A DNA stretch of 64,000 nt, from assembly GCF_007750855.1 (NCBI RefSeq), contig NZ_CP036291.1, positions 3,782,001 to 3,846,000 on the forward strand. Reading direction: 5' to 3'. The translations under genes were made by a program, and so were the position numbers. Source of the DNA: Pirellulimonas nuda (GTDB taxonomy: Bacteria; Planctomycetota; Planctomycetia; Pirellulales; Lacipirellulaceae). Below, piece after piece: positions 14,756 to 24,439 of the stretch. The notes under the pieces are model-generated. The model was given only the letters and a program-made list of their open reading frames with translations, did no database searches and had not been told where the DNA came from. Within the stretch, counting starts at the first letter, position 1. Each line of letters opens with the position of its first letter.

Positions 14756-16209
14756 CTACGCCGCATTAAGAAAGCGGATCCGCAGCAGGTCGAAGCCCGC
14801 GCGGCCGTACATCTGGCGTTTGATCATCTTGAGTCGGTTGACATGGCCTTCCGTTTGACCGTTGCTCCACGGAGAAGTGAAGGCCATTGGCGCCGCGGCC
14901 AAGTCCCGGGATAGTCCATGGCGAACCGTTGGATCTCACGAGGCGCTGTCGCGCGCGGGGCCCGGTTCAGCCAGTCGTCGAACGCCTCGCCATCCTGAGT
15001 GCGCATCGCTTCCAGAAACAACCGGGCCAAGTCGATCGCTTCTGACCAGCTTTCGCCGAGTTGCGAAATTCGGAGCACGACTGATCCGCCTTCTGGCGTT
15101 CGGTCCTTCGGCGGCTGGACAAGAAGCCACGCCAGCTGGTCGGCGGACAGCCCCTTGGTGGCGCCGCCGCAACTGGCGGCGACCGCCGCTTGGCGGTCTC
15201 GGTTCGCGTTCCGCCATGGCGCTATCCTATCGCAGACGGCATCGTACGATCCTGGGTAACCCAGCGAGCGGATCTCGTTGTACAGCATCCGCCCGTTGTA
15301 ACAGCCTTGTTCCCATCGCTGCTTCATGTGTTCGAGAAATGCGTCGGTAAGCCGCGTTCGCGCCGGTACGACACGCTCCGGGAAGGAGTCCGCCTCCACA
15401 TATCCGCGAACAGTCACCGCGTGGATGCCAAGCAGACGGCCTATCTGCCGGTTGTCGAGCCCCTCACGGTGGAGCCGTCGCGATTCTTCGTAGCGATGTA
15501 GACGCTGTTGCCGGCGCGCCTTGCTGAGCTGCTCCTTGATCGCTTGTGGGTTCGTCGCGGTCGATGAGTCGCCTTGATCGGGCGCCGACTCGCTGAAGGC
15601 GACAGCTCGCCACTCGCGAGAGCATCTCCCCAGCCAACGCACCAAGGCTTCGCGTAGGTTGCAGAGCAGATGCCAACGATCGGCGACCTGCAGCGCATGG
15701 GGGGCCCCTTCGCTAGCCCCTTGCCGGTAGTACTCCCCCCTGTCCCGATTGATAATCTTCACCCCTGAATGCTTCGATAGCCAGGCACTCAGCGACTCTT
15801 TACTCCGCTCCGGAAGCAGATCAATCGGTCGGCGACGAACCAAGTCGCAAAGAATAGTTCCATAGGTCGCCCTCTTCCTGAAGGCGAAATCGTCTACGCC
15901 CAACACCTGCGGACAAGCTGGCTTCTCGTGTCCCGCCCGACGCAAGAGTCGGAGCAGGCTATCGCCGCTGGTCGCCATGCCGAGGCGGTTGGCCAGTCGG
16001 GCGCCTGGCAGACCACCGCAGGCCATGGCGATCGCCCGCAGCGCCTCCTCCGATCGCGTCGTCTGACGAGCATGCGGCTGAGCGACTTTCGGGAGACGCT
16101 CGGTGAAAACCCGCTGCTGGCGCCCAGCGTTCCGGCAGAACAGCTTCCGGCTGCGCCACACAAGCCGAACCTGCAGCCCGTGCCAAGGCAGGTCCTTCAA
16201 GTTCCGGAC
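14756..16209 (-). pseudogene. ISL3-family transposase, 5'-truncated and frameshifted
   Basis: Recognisable from NLKDLPWHGLQVRLVWRSRK onward: catalytic Asp in VLGVDDFAFRKRATYG, second Asp in QVADRWHLLCNLREAL, and the internal helix-turn-helix NRQIGRLLGIHAVTVRGYVE. Near 14915 the frame shifts: the true C-terminus continues as MAFTSPWSNGQTEGHVNRLK (with the catalytic Glu) and MYGRAGFDLLRIRF in another frame, stopping at 14756. The N-terminal zinc finger is missing, because IS66 sequence begins at 16210. Both lesions inactivate it. Confidence 0.85.
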
Positions 16210-17727
16210 GCAACCGTTCACACCCCGTGCAGGAGCGACGGCGGGTCCCTGCGGTGGAGTTGTGCGGTGATCGCTTGGGTGAGGTAGGTTAACGGGTTGC
16301 GGGTTTGTTGTCGGCAGGTCTCGATGACGGTGAGCATCCGCTCGACGAAGCGGCTGCCGGCGGCGCTCTGGGTCCCGAACGAGAGCTTGCGCCAGATCAC
16401 CGCGTGCCGCAGGGCCCGCTCGCTCGAGTTGTTGGTCGGCTCGACCCCCTCGACATCGACGAAGCTCCACAGCCACGCGCGGTTCTTGTGGAGCCCCTCG
16501 CACATCCCCATCAGGCGTGGGTTGCCGCTGAAGGCGCCCCGCAGCAGCAGGGCCTCGACCTCACGGCGGAACGGCGCCATCTTCTGCCGCAGGCCGCGGC
16601 GGGTGAGCGTGCCGTCCCGCACTCGGCGCCACCAACAGAACAGCGCCTCGGTCGGCCGCATCAGGTCGCGCCCCAACCGTTGGGCCTGGGGGTCGGGCGA
16701 GTCGATCAGCGCCTGAAAGTCCCGCTGAAGGTGCGCCCAACACCACTGCACGCGCTGGAGCATGAGGTACATCCCGCCTTCGGCGGACCTTCGGCTTCGC
16801 CCGGTCGCAGCCCACTACCCCTCGATAGTTCTCCCCCAACAGTTCGGTGATCGCATCGGCCTTGCGGTTGGGGCGGATCGTGTAGCAGGTGAACTCTCGG
16901 GCGACGCACGTCCACAGCCAGCTCTTGATGTCGGCCTGCTTGGACGGCGACTCGTCCATGTTCACCACCGGCTGGGCCGCGAGCCGTCCCCGGAGCTCTT
17001 CCCACGGCGCCGCCAGCGACGCGCTGGCCTGGTTCTGCAATTTCACCACCCAGCCCGCCGAGCAGGGCTGCCCCAAGACCTGTTCAAGGAACAACGCCGT
17101 GCGCCGCTTGCTCTGCCGGTAGCAGCCCATCAGCAGCCCAGCCAACGCCACGAAGTTCGGCCCCGCCTGACCGACCGGCACGCCGGCCGGCAGCGGGGCG
17201 CAGGTCGAGGTCCCGCAGCGGCCACACCTCAGCCGATGGCGCCGGTGCTCGGTGACAATCGGCCTGATCGGCGGCAGCTCCCACACCTGATGCCGCAGCG
17301 GATCGGGGTCTTCCCCCGCCAGGGACGCTCCGCACCCGCGGCACTCGGCCGGCTTGTGCGTCTGGACGTCGTCGCACTGATCGGTCGGCCGCAGCGGCCG
17401 CGTGTGCTTCTTGTGCCCCAGCTGCCCGCCCCGCTTCTTCTTGCTCTTGGGCTTCTCGGACGGCGGTTTGGCGTGGGGGTGCTCGCTCGATGGCGGCAGC
17501 GACGAGTTCCGCGGCGTCTTGCTCAGCCGCTCTTCGAGCTGCGCGATCTTCGCCTCAAGCACGGCGATCCGCGCTTCGTAGTGGTCGATCACATGCCGCA
17601 GCAACGCCCGGAAATCCGGCGGCAACGCGGACATCTGCTCAGGCGTAATGGGTGGCATGCCCTACAGCGTGCGCTAACTCGCCGACCGGCGCGAAGAGCC
17701 GTTATGCGACGGGGTGTGAACGGTTAC
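16210..17727 (-). mobile_element. IS66-family element
   Basis: Terminal inverted repeats are visible: GCAACCGTTCACACCCCGT at 16210-16228 and its complement, beginning GTAACCG when read from the other end, at 17709-17727. It lies where the N-terminal codons of the ISL3 transposase should be. The 8-bp flanks do not match, so either the insertion was followed by a deletion or the ends have recombined. Only the tnpC gene is recognisable. Confidence 0.8.
16218..17658 (-). pseudogene. tnpC: IS66 transposase TnpC, frameshifted
   Basis: Starts MPPITPEQMSALPPDFRALL with the coiled coil ARIAVLEAKIAQLEERL, then the SSLPPSSE basic linker and zinc-finger pairs (CRGCG, CGRCG). Catalytic Asp residues lie in VVNMDESPSKQ and VGCDRAK. 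Directly after the second Asp, a 22-base insertion (about 16768-16789) shifts the frame; the remainder (MYLMLQRVQWCWAHLQRDFQ ... NNSSERALRHAVIWRK, with the Glu) is in the next frame. The insertion contains an imperfect internal duplication of CCGAAGG. Confidence 0.9.
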
Positions 17728-17775
17728 CTACCTAACACAGGTTGTTAGATTCGGGCAACCAGTTTGAGTCATCAA

Positions 17776-18294
17776 TCAATCACTGGCTCCAGCGAGCAAT
17801 CGCATGGAAAGGGGGACGGCTCGCTCGTAGTTCGTGCGACTCATTGGCACGGTGTTCAGGTCGTGATTCAACTCGGCGAGGTCAATTCCCTTGAGGCCGC
17901 CGCGGCTGTAAAGCCAATGGTCGGCCATACGGATCAGCTCGGTGACCGACCCGGTCATGCTCCGGTCTACACCCATTGCATAACTGACGTCTCGGCACTG
18001 GTCGAAAAGCCCCGTTGCCTGCTCGCTAGCGAAGCCCTCGTCGAGCAGTAGCCTGAACAGTCCGTCTCGGAAGAGGTCGTCGAGCTGGCGGAGTTCGGCG
18101 CGGGTGACGGCCAGCCGCGTGAAGCAGAGCAAAGACTTTTCGGCTGCGAACAGGACGCACTTCTTGCGGTCGAAGAAAAACAGGTGGGCGTACCAGTCGC
18201 CAAGAATCGATTTGGCCGCCCCCGTCTTAGCTAGGTCGGCCGGCTTGAGTCCCATCTCTTTCCGCAGCCTGGCGGTGCAGCGAATTTGCGTCAT
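17776..18294 (-). CDS. DUF6933-like protein
   Basis: A 172-residue predicted cytoplasmic protein. MTQIRCTARLRKEMGLK, ILGDWYAHLFFFDRKKCVLF and AAEKSLLCFTRL match the pattern I associate with DUF6933. The start overlaps the upstream 189-residue gene by four bases (ATGA), so the two are translated together. The pair sits between transposase genes. A two-gene overlap in an IS-rich island raises the possibility of a toxin-antitoxin or defence pair, but nothing in either sequence proves this. Confidence 0.6.
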   Translation of the reverse strand: MTQIRCTARLRKEMGLKPADLAKTGAAKSILGDWYAHLFFFDRKKCVLFAAEKSLLCFTRLAVTRAELRQLDDLFRDGLFRLLLDEGFASEQATGLFDQCRDVSYAMGVDRSMTGSVTELIRMADHWLYSRGGLKGIDLAELNHDLNTVPMSRTNYERAVPLSMRLLAGASD

Positions 18295-18860
18295 CGTTCG
18301 AGGGACTCCTCTCCGGTCTCTTCCTCAAGCGCCTCGTGGGTGAACATCCAGCGGACGATTTCATGGATTTTCGTGCTGCTGGGACCGTTGAGCGCATTGC
18401 CATACTTGGGGTCGTAGTGCTGGCAGTAGTCCGCCGCCAGCTTGTACCCTTCGGCGGGATGCGGGCGACGGCTGAGGGCGATCGTAAGCCCCTTTTCAAT
18501 CAGCAGCAGTTGCCAATTGTCGACGATACGAATGCGACCCCACCGGTCGGTGCGGTAGTCGTCTTGGTAAGCGACGAGCTTGGCGTGCAGCAGCTCAGCC
18601 GCCTCGGGATTGATCGTCGGTTCCACCCGGTCGAGGTCGGTGAGAAGCGCACGCGCTTCGCGAAAGAGTTTGCCGGCCTCGCCTTTGGTTTTCCCCTTGC
18701 GAGAAGTCGCCCGGTCGGCGACCCAAATGGCAAATGGTTGTAGGCGCCCGGGCGTCTGGAACCACTTCTTGAGCACGGTGAGTCGGGTGAGATTGGCGGA
18801 GCCGGTCTCGCTGATGTCGTCAGCAATTTTGAGCAGTTTTTCTGGGGCTGTCGTTCGCAT
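18291..18860 (-). CDS. Uncharacterised protein paired with DUF6933
   Basis: A 189-residue protein with mostly helical, charged sequence: EKLLKIADDISETGSANLTR, VLKKWFQTPGRLQPFAIWVA, then a basic GKTKGEAGKLFREARALL and DNWQLLLIEKGLTIALS. No signal peptide or membrane segment. I cannot name the family. The stop overlaps the DUF6933 start (ATGA), so it is the first gene of a two-gene operon. Confidence 0.6.
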   Translation of the reverse strand: MRTTAPEKLLKIADDISETGSANLTRLTVLKKWFQTPGRLQPFAIWVADRATSRKGKTKGEAGKLFREARALLTDLDRVEPTINPEAAELLHAKLVAYQDDYRTDRWGRIRIVDNWQLLLIEKGLTIALSRRPHPAEGYKLAADYCQHYDPKYGNALNGPSSTKIHEIVRWMFTHEALEEETGEESLER

Positions 18861-19017
18861 GACAAGGCGGTCGCAAGTTCGTCGCTAGTTCGCAAGGCAA
18901 TGTATTTATGGGTGTAGTCTACTGACGAGCTGCTTGGTGCAACAAGGCAGACGGTCTGCTGCTCGGATGAGTTTGCCATGAAGAGAGGCCTGCGACGGCG
19001 TAAGAAGGTAAAACCTT

Positions 19018-20065
19018 GGCCTTGTTGACTAACCCCATGCGAACAACGGCATGCCAAAGGTGACGAATACGTTGAGCAGTTTGCATCGGAGTGCGACCTC
19101 GGTCGCCTGATTGGGGAGCGTCCGGTTCTTCAGGCGGTCGCCGAAGTTGGTTTTGAATCGAAACATGGCGGTCTCGGCTAGGCTGCGTCGGTGGTAGCCG
19201 ATCGATTCTTTCCACGCTTTCTTGCCGTCGCGGCGGATCTGCCGAAGGCACTCGTCGCGCTCCAGCGGCTCGGCCGACGCGTTGCCGTGCTGCTTGATCT
19301 TGGCGTTCTTGCGCGGCGGGATCACTTGGTGGATCGACTCCCCTTGGAGGTAGTTACGCACTTTCCACTGGTCGTAGGCGCCGTCGCCGTAAAACGTCTG
19401 GACTTCGGCTTCGACTTGCTCCAACAGCGGCTCGACCGCATCGCCGTCGTGGGTGTCGGCGCCCGTCACGACCTGGGCGACGATGGTGTGGGTGGCCGGA
19501 TCGACGGCCAGGTGAACCTTCCGCCAAGTGCGACGCTTGCCGACCCCGTGCTTCTTCACTTTCCACTCCCCCTCGCCGTAGACCTTGAGCCCCGTGCTGT
19601 CGACCACCACGTCGATCGGGCCCTTGGTCTCACGCACGTCGATCGAGACCCCCAGCTTGGCCGCTCGCTTCTGCAGCGAGGTGTAGTCGGGGATCGCCAC
19701 CTCGGCCTGCATCAGCTTCGCGAGAGCCCGGCCGAAGCCTTCCGTCTGCCGGTACGGCAAGCGGAATAGCTCACGGATCATCAGCAGCGTTTCGACCGCC
19801 ACATCGCTATAGAGGAACGGCCGGCCGACCTTCTTCCGGTCGTTCTCGTGCTCCCAGGCGTCGATCACCGCGTCATCAAACCAGAAGGTGATGTCGCCCC
19901 GCCTTACCAACGACTCGTTGTAGTCCCGCCAGTTCGTTACCTTGTAGGCGAGCTTCCTCGGCTTGCTAGCAGGCTGCGTCATCGTTCGCTCCGTCGGTCT
20001 GAATAGAAGGAACTCCGTCCGGAACCGATCTACGCAGCGTTTCTAGCGATTGTTCGACAAGGCCT
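19018..20065 (-). mobile_element. IS5-family element, IS903 type, intact
   Basis: Terminal repeats GGCCTTGTTGACTAA and GGCCTTGTCGAACAA (read inward) resemble those of IS903. It is flanked by a perfect 9-bp target duplication TAAAACCTT (19009-19017 and 20066-20074), the length known for the IS903 group. The perfect duplication and open transposase frame indicate a recent insertion. A decayed relative lies at 43961-44262. Confidence 0.93.
19029..19982 (-). CDS. IS5-family transposase (IS903 group)
   Basis: A 317-residue DDE transposase of normal length. The catalytic triad is visible: Asp in IDVVVDSTGLKVYG, Asp in TFYGDGAYDQWK, Glu in YHRRSLAETAMFRFKTNFG. The N-terminus (TNWRDYNESLVRRGDITFWF) and YRQTEGFGRALAKLM are typical of the group. 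No lesions seen; likely functional. Confidence 0.93.
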   Translation of the reverse strand: MTQPASKPRKLAYKVTNWRDYNESLVRRGDITFWFDDAVIDAWEHENDRKKVGRPFLYSDVAVETLLMIRELFRLPYRQTEGFGRALAKLMQAEVAIPDYTSLQKRAAKLGVSIDVRETKGPIDVVVDSTGLKVYGEGEWKVKKHGVGKRRTWRKVHLAVDPATHTIVAQVVTGADTHDGDAVEPLLEQVEAEVQTFYGDGAYDQWKVRNYLQGESIHQVIPPRKNAKIKQHGNASAEPLERDECLRQIRRDGKKAWKESIGYHRRSLAETAMFRFKTNFGDRLKNRTLPNQATEVALRCKLLNVFVTFGMPLFAWG

Positions 20066-20332
20066 AAAACCTTCGCAAAACCTCTCCTTGCCCAGAGTGG
20101 GCGATCGTCTCACCGTGTCAGTTTACAGCGGCGGCTCAGAACTCGGTCGCCGCACTGGCCAGTTGCTCGGCAGCGACGCCAAAGATCCAGCTATGCGCCA
20201 GGTCGCTGACTTTCGCCACGAGCAGGGCGATTGCGCCACGCTGGGTAGTCTGCGAGACTTACGGCGAGTCGAACATGGTTTCGTTGGGAGCGCCGCTTGC
20301 GTCATGTTTGCGTTCTTGTCGGAGGGATTGTT

Positions 20333-21463
20333 GTGGCCAAGGTTTCCGAGGCAGGGATCGCGAGGCATTTCGAGGGGCTAACCGATCCGCGTCGGCGTGA
20401 GCCGATCTACCCGTTGGTGAACGTTGTGGTGATGGCGTTGTGCGCGGTCCTAAGCGGGGCGGACGACTTCGTGTCGATCGCCGCGTGGTCGAGGGAGAAG
20501 AGAGGGTGGCTGGCGAAGTTCTTGGACCTGTCGGCGGGCGTGCCTTCGCACGACCGCTTCAACGCGGTCTTCGCGGCCCTCAACCCGGCCGAGTTCGAGA
20601 AGTGCTTCTTGAGCTGGGTCACCGCGCTGCATGAGGTCACCGACGGCCAGGTGATCGCGATCGATGGTAAGACGCTGCGGCGCAGCTTCGACGCAGCGAG
20701 CAGCAAGGCGGCGATCCACATGGTGAGCGCCTGGGCGACCGCCAATCATATCGCCCTGGGGCAGGTCGTCACCGACGCCAAGAGCAACGAGATCACAGCC
20801 ATCCCAAGGCTGCTTGAGATGCTGGAAATCAAGGGGTGTTTGGTGACCATCGACGCGATGGGGTGTCAACGGGAGATCGCCGAGCGGATCGTCGAAGAGG
20901 GCGGCGACTACGTGCTGGCGACCAAGGGGAACCAGCCGAACTTGTGCGAAGCGATCGATGCGTTCTTCACCGCGCAACTGGAAGACGACTGCCGGAACGT
21001 GGCGTGCCGACGGCACGAGTCGCACGAGAAAGGGCACGGCCGCGAGGAAGACCGTTACTACTACCTGACGAAGCTGCCGGAGGGGTTTCCCGAGCGTGAG
21101 AAGTGGCGTGGGCTCAAGGCGATCGGCATGGCGGTCCGCATCACCACCCATGGCGACGGCGCACAGACATTCGACACGCGCTACTACATCACCAGCCGCT
21201 ACGTGAGCGGCAAGAGGTTCGCCGAGGCGGTGCGCGGCCACTGGGGGATCGAGAACTCACTCCACTGGCAGCTCGACGTGACGTTCGGCGAAGACCAATG
21301 CCGCGTCCGCAAGGGACACGCCGACGCCAACCTCAGCCTGCTGCGCAGAACGGCGCTGAGCCTGCTCAAGAACAACACCTCCCGAAAGCTCGGCGTAAAG
21401 AACAAACGCCTCACCGCGGCATGGAGCGATCAGTACCGACTCGAAGTGCTCTGCGGGGCATGA
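20333..21463 (+). CDS. ISAs1-family transposase
   Basis: A 376-residue DDE transposase starting at GTG 20333 (GGAGGG upstream); TTG 20297 in the same frame is possible. Family motifs: HFEGLTDPRRREPIYPL near the N-terminus, catalytic Asp in VIAIDGKTLRRSFD, Asp in LVTIDAMGCQREIAE, KGNQPNLCEAI, and RGHWGIENSLHWQLDVTFGE with the Glu. All are intact. Terminal repeats of the element were not identified. It ends only about 15 bases before an IS3-family remnant on the other strand. Confidence 0.9.
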   Translation: MAKVSEAGIARHFEGLTDPRRREPIYPLVNVVVMALCAVLSGADDFVSIAAWSREKRGWLAKFLDLSAGVPSHDRFNAVFAALNPAEFEKCFLSWVTALHEVTDGQVIAIDGKTLRRSFDAASSKAAIHMVSAWATANHIALGQVVTDAKSNEITAIPRLLEMLEIKGCLVTIDAMGCQREIAERIVEEGGDYVLATKGNQPNLCEAIDAFFTAQLEDDCRNVACRRHESHEKGHGREEDRYYYLTKLPEGFPEREKWRGLKAIGMAVRITTHGDGAQTFDTRYYITSRYVSGKRFAEAVRGHWGIENSLHWQLDVTFGEDQCRVRKGHADANLSLLRRTALSLLKNNTSRKLGVKNKRLTAAWSDQYRLEVLCGA

Positions 21464-21479
21464 GTTAACGTGCAATCGC

Positions 21480-21640
21480 CCTGTGAAGGTCCCGAAGCAG
21501 GATTCCATGAAGGCGTTGTCGTAGCAGTCTCCGGCGCGGCTCATGCTCTGACGCATCTCGGCGCGTCGCAGCACGGCCCGGTACTCGGCGCCCGCGTACT
21601 GGCCGCCCCGATCGGTGTGGTGGATCAGCCCAGCGCCCGG
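21480..21640 (-). pseudogene. IS3-family transposase fragment
   Basis: About 54 codons of the integrase-core region of an IS3 OrfB: GLIHHTDRGGQYAGAEYRAV, LRRAEMRQSMSRAGDCYDNA, FMESCFGTF. It is fused in frame to the broken 3' end of a sulfatase gene, replacing the sulfatase C-terminus. Confidence 0.85.
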
Positions 21641-22227
21641 GCCGCGTTGAGCGAGGGTCGCCAAGCCCATAGCCCCCCAGAACCGGATCGCCGGCTGCTC
21701 ATGCGCGAGCAAACCAACAAGTTCCTCCTCGTTGGCCTGCTCCCCCTGGCCAGCCATCTCGGCCGCAGTGTACAGCGCTTCCAGCGGGAAGTTGGTGCGG
21801 CGGACCCAGCCGTAGAGCGGTTCGTCGCCGTGCTCCCGAGTGGTGAACGGGAACAGCCCCAGGTCTTTGCTGTCGCGGAGGTGGCGGCTTACCACGCCAC
21901 GCAGCTCGCTTAGCTTCTCCGAATAGGCCGGATCGTCGGCGATGTTTGTCATCTCCCACGGGTCGGCCTCAAGGTCAAAAAGCATCTCGGTCGGGCTGGG
22001 CTCAAAGATCGCCTTGTGCCGTGGGTCATTCAGGGCGTCGGCGTAGTACGCCTTGTCCCACGCCATGAATGCGGGGACGCCCCACTGGTAGCTCTGCCTC
22101 AAGGCGTCGGGTCGGTGAGGCGCGTAGGCGCGGATGTAATGAAACCGCCCGTCGCTGGCGTTGCGGTAGGGGGCGAAGTGCTGGCTCTGGTTGGTGCGGA
22201 ATTCAAGCTGGTAAGTTTTAGAAGCAC

Positions 22228-23174
22228 TAACAAAACCGGAGGTCAATCGCTAGCTTTGCATCCGCAATGGGCGCCGTAGGAGTGCGGCGTCGTTCTGCAT
22301 TTTGTGGCCGCTAGCATCACGCGATCTGCACAGCAGGAGAGTCGGGATCCCGTTCTCTTTATTGGAGGTGCATGATGGCCGGACCGTTGGTTCCTGACGA
22401 GTTGTGGATGAAGATTGAGCCGCTGATCCCCGAGCGACCCGAACGACCCCAAGGGGGTCGGCCGCCGGTGGATGACCGTGCCGCGCTTACCGGCATCGTG
22501 TTCGTGCTCAAGACGGGCATCCCCTGGGAGATGCTCCCGCAGGAGATGGGCTGCGGCATGACCTGCTGGCGGCGGGCCCGCGACTGGCAAGAGGCCGGCC
22601 TGTGGGACCGCCTCCACGAGCTGCTGCTGGCCGAGCTGAACGCAGCTAACAAGATCGACTGGTCGCGTGTGGCGGTCGATAGCGGCACGGTTCGCGCTGT
22701 GGGGGGTGGCGAAAAGACCGGTCCCAACCCTACCGACCGCCGGAAGCCCGGCAGTAAGCACCACGTCGCCACCGACGGCAATGGCGTGCCGCTGCAGACC
22801 GAGCTTTCGGCCGCCAACTCGCACGACGGCAAGCACATGGTCCCGCTGATCGCGGAGATCCCTCCGGTCCGCGGCAAGGTGGGGCATCCGCGATCGCGGC
22901 CCGACGCGGCGTTCGCCGACCGGGCCTACGACGACGACGCCAATCGGTTGCTGCTGGAGTGGTTCGGGATCGAGCCCTACATCGCCCGCCGGGGCGACGA
23001 GCATGGCAGCGGACTGGGCGTCTACCGCTGGGTCGTTGAAAGGACCATCGCTTGGCTGCATAACTTTAAACGCTTAAGGGTCCGCTTCGACCGACGCGAG
23101 GACATCCACGAAGGCTTCCTCAACCTCGGCAAATGCCTCGTCTGCTGGAATGTGTTGAAAGGGGAGTTTTGTTA
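22228..23174 (+). mobile_element. IS5-family element (IS427-like) inside the sulfatase gene
   Basis: Ends TAACAAAAC at 22228-22236 and GTTTTGTTA at 23166-23174 form the tips of inverted repeats, with a TA duplication. The element splits the sulfatase pseudogene and is oriented opposite to it. Confidence 0.75.
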
Positions 23175-23175
23175 G
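22372..23175 (+). CDS. IS5-family transposase (IS427-like)
   Basis: A 267-residue single-frame DDE transposase. PLVPDELWMKIEPLIPERPE and GIVFVLKTGIPWEMLPQEMG are typical of the group. Catalytic residues: Asp in SRVAVDSGTVRAVGGG, Asp in DAAFADRAYDDDAN, Glu in YRWVVERTIAWLHNFKRL. Preceded by GGAGG. No lesion seen; the stop codon lies at the element end. Confidence 0.9.
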   Translation: MMAGPLVPDELWMKIEPLIPERPERPQGGRPPVDDRAALTGIVFVLKTGIPWEMLPQEMGCGMTCWRRARDWQEAGLWDRLHELLLAELNAANKIDWSRVAVDSGTVRAVGGGEKTGPNPTDRRKPGSKHHVATDGNGVPLQTELSAANSHDGKHMVPLIAEIPPVRGKVGHPRSRPDAAFADRAYDDDANRLLLEWFGIEPYIARRGDEHGSGLGVYRWVVERTIAWLHNFKRLRVRFDRREDIHEGFLNLGKCLVCWNVLKGEFC

Positions 23176-24439
23176 GGCTTCTTAGGCTCGGCATCAGGTC
23201 CCAGCATGTCGTGGCCCTGCATGTAGTCCGGCGCCTTAACGCCCGCAAGCGACAGCACAGTCGGCGCTAGGTCCTCGAAACCAATCAACCGATCGCTCGC
23301 CTCGCCCATCGGCAGGCCAACGCGGTCGCGCCATTTCTCGGGAACCCAAACGATCATCGGCACTCGGAAGCCCGTGATATACGGGAACGCCTTCTCCCGC
23401 GGCTGCACGCCGCCGTGGTCGGAGAAGAAGAACACGATCGTCTCTTCCTTCAGCCCGCGTGCTTCAAGGTCGTCGAGGAACTGCTTAACCCACTGATCGA
23501 CTTCGTTGATTCCTTCCTGGTGCAACGCGATGTCCGATCGCACCTCCAGTAGGTCCGGCAAGAACGGCGGGACAAAAATTTCGTCCAGCGGCAAACCTTC
23601 AAATTCTCGCCGGCCCTCGAGCGTGAAGCTGCGGACACGGACCATGTGGACCGACGCTTGATTGAATACGGCAAAGAACGGTTGCCCCGGCTTGCGCTTG
23701 CCGTTGTTGTAGGTGGCTTTGCCGCCGCTGACGTCCCATGCGGCGTCGATCCCCCGGCGTTTATCGGGCCGAGCGGTGTTGTAGTCGGTCTTGCTGTTGT
23801 TGGTGGTGTAGTAACCCGACTCACGGAGCAGCCCGGGGAAAAATACTGCTCTACCGGCACTCGCCAATCAGCCCGGTGCCAGTCGGTGCCGTACGTGGTG
23901 GCCGGGCAGCCAGAAATGATTGTCGACCTGGCCGGCGAGCAGTGCGGAGCCGTCGAGGAGGCGTGCGTAAACCTCACCCCTTCGGCCGCGAGGCAGTCGA
24001 TCGTCGGCGTTTGGGCTAACGCGCTTCCGTAGCAGCCAAACTCACGCTGGCTGGTATCCTCGATGGTAAGCCACAGGATATTCGGCCGGTCTTGCTCGGC
24101 GGCTTGAACGCAGGGCGAGGCGAGTATGGCCAGCCACGCTGCAACACCGACGACGACTAAGCATTGAGCGTGGGGAGGATGATCGAACTTTTAAGTGCGC
24201 ATCAAGAATGACCTGTCCGTCAATTCCGCACCACCTCAGCTTTTCGTCAGTCAAAAGAAAGGCGCACGTTTCCGAACCGAGCAGAATCGCCTGGACAACC
24301 TAGACAGCTGCCCCCACGCACGCGCCAAGGCCTCCCACGTCGATTTTGAGCACAGCTAGCGTGAAGTATTTGACCCCCGGAACCCCCAGCGCTCCAAACG
24401 GCCGCTTGGCGACCGCTCACCGCGCGGTTGCCCTGGTCC

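Larger units (their letters stand above)
21640..24165 (-). pseudogene. Sulfatase, broken by frameshift, IS insertion and 3' truncation
   Basis: The N-terminal part reads RPNILWLTIEDTSQREFGCY and has the sulfatase active site CSPARSTIISG (Cys to be converted to formylglycine). A signal peptide precedes (LVVVGVAAWLAILASPCVQA) but no start codon precedes it in frame before a stop. At about 23845 one T is missing from a homopolymer, so FPGLLRESGYYTTNNSKT continues in the next frame. After DAEPKKP an IS5-family element is inserted (22228-23174). The rest (YQLEFRTNQSQHFAPYRNAS ... AIRFWGAMGLATLAQ) ends in an IS3 fragment. It resembles arylsulfatase-type exported enzymes. Confidence 0.85.
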
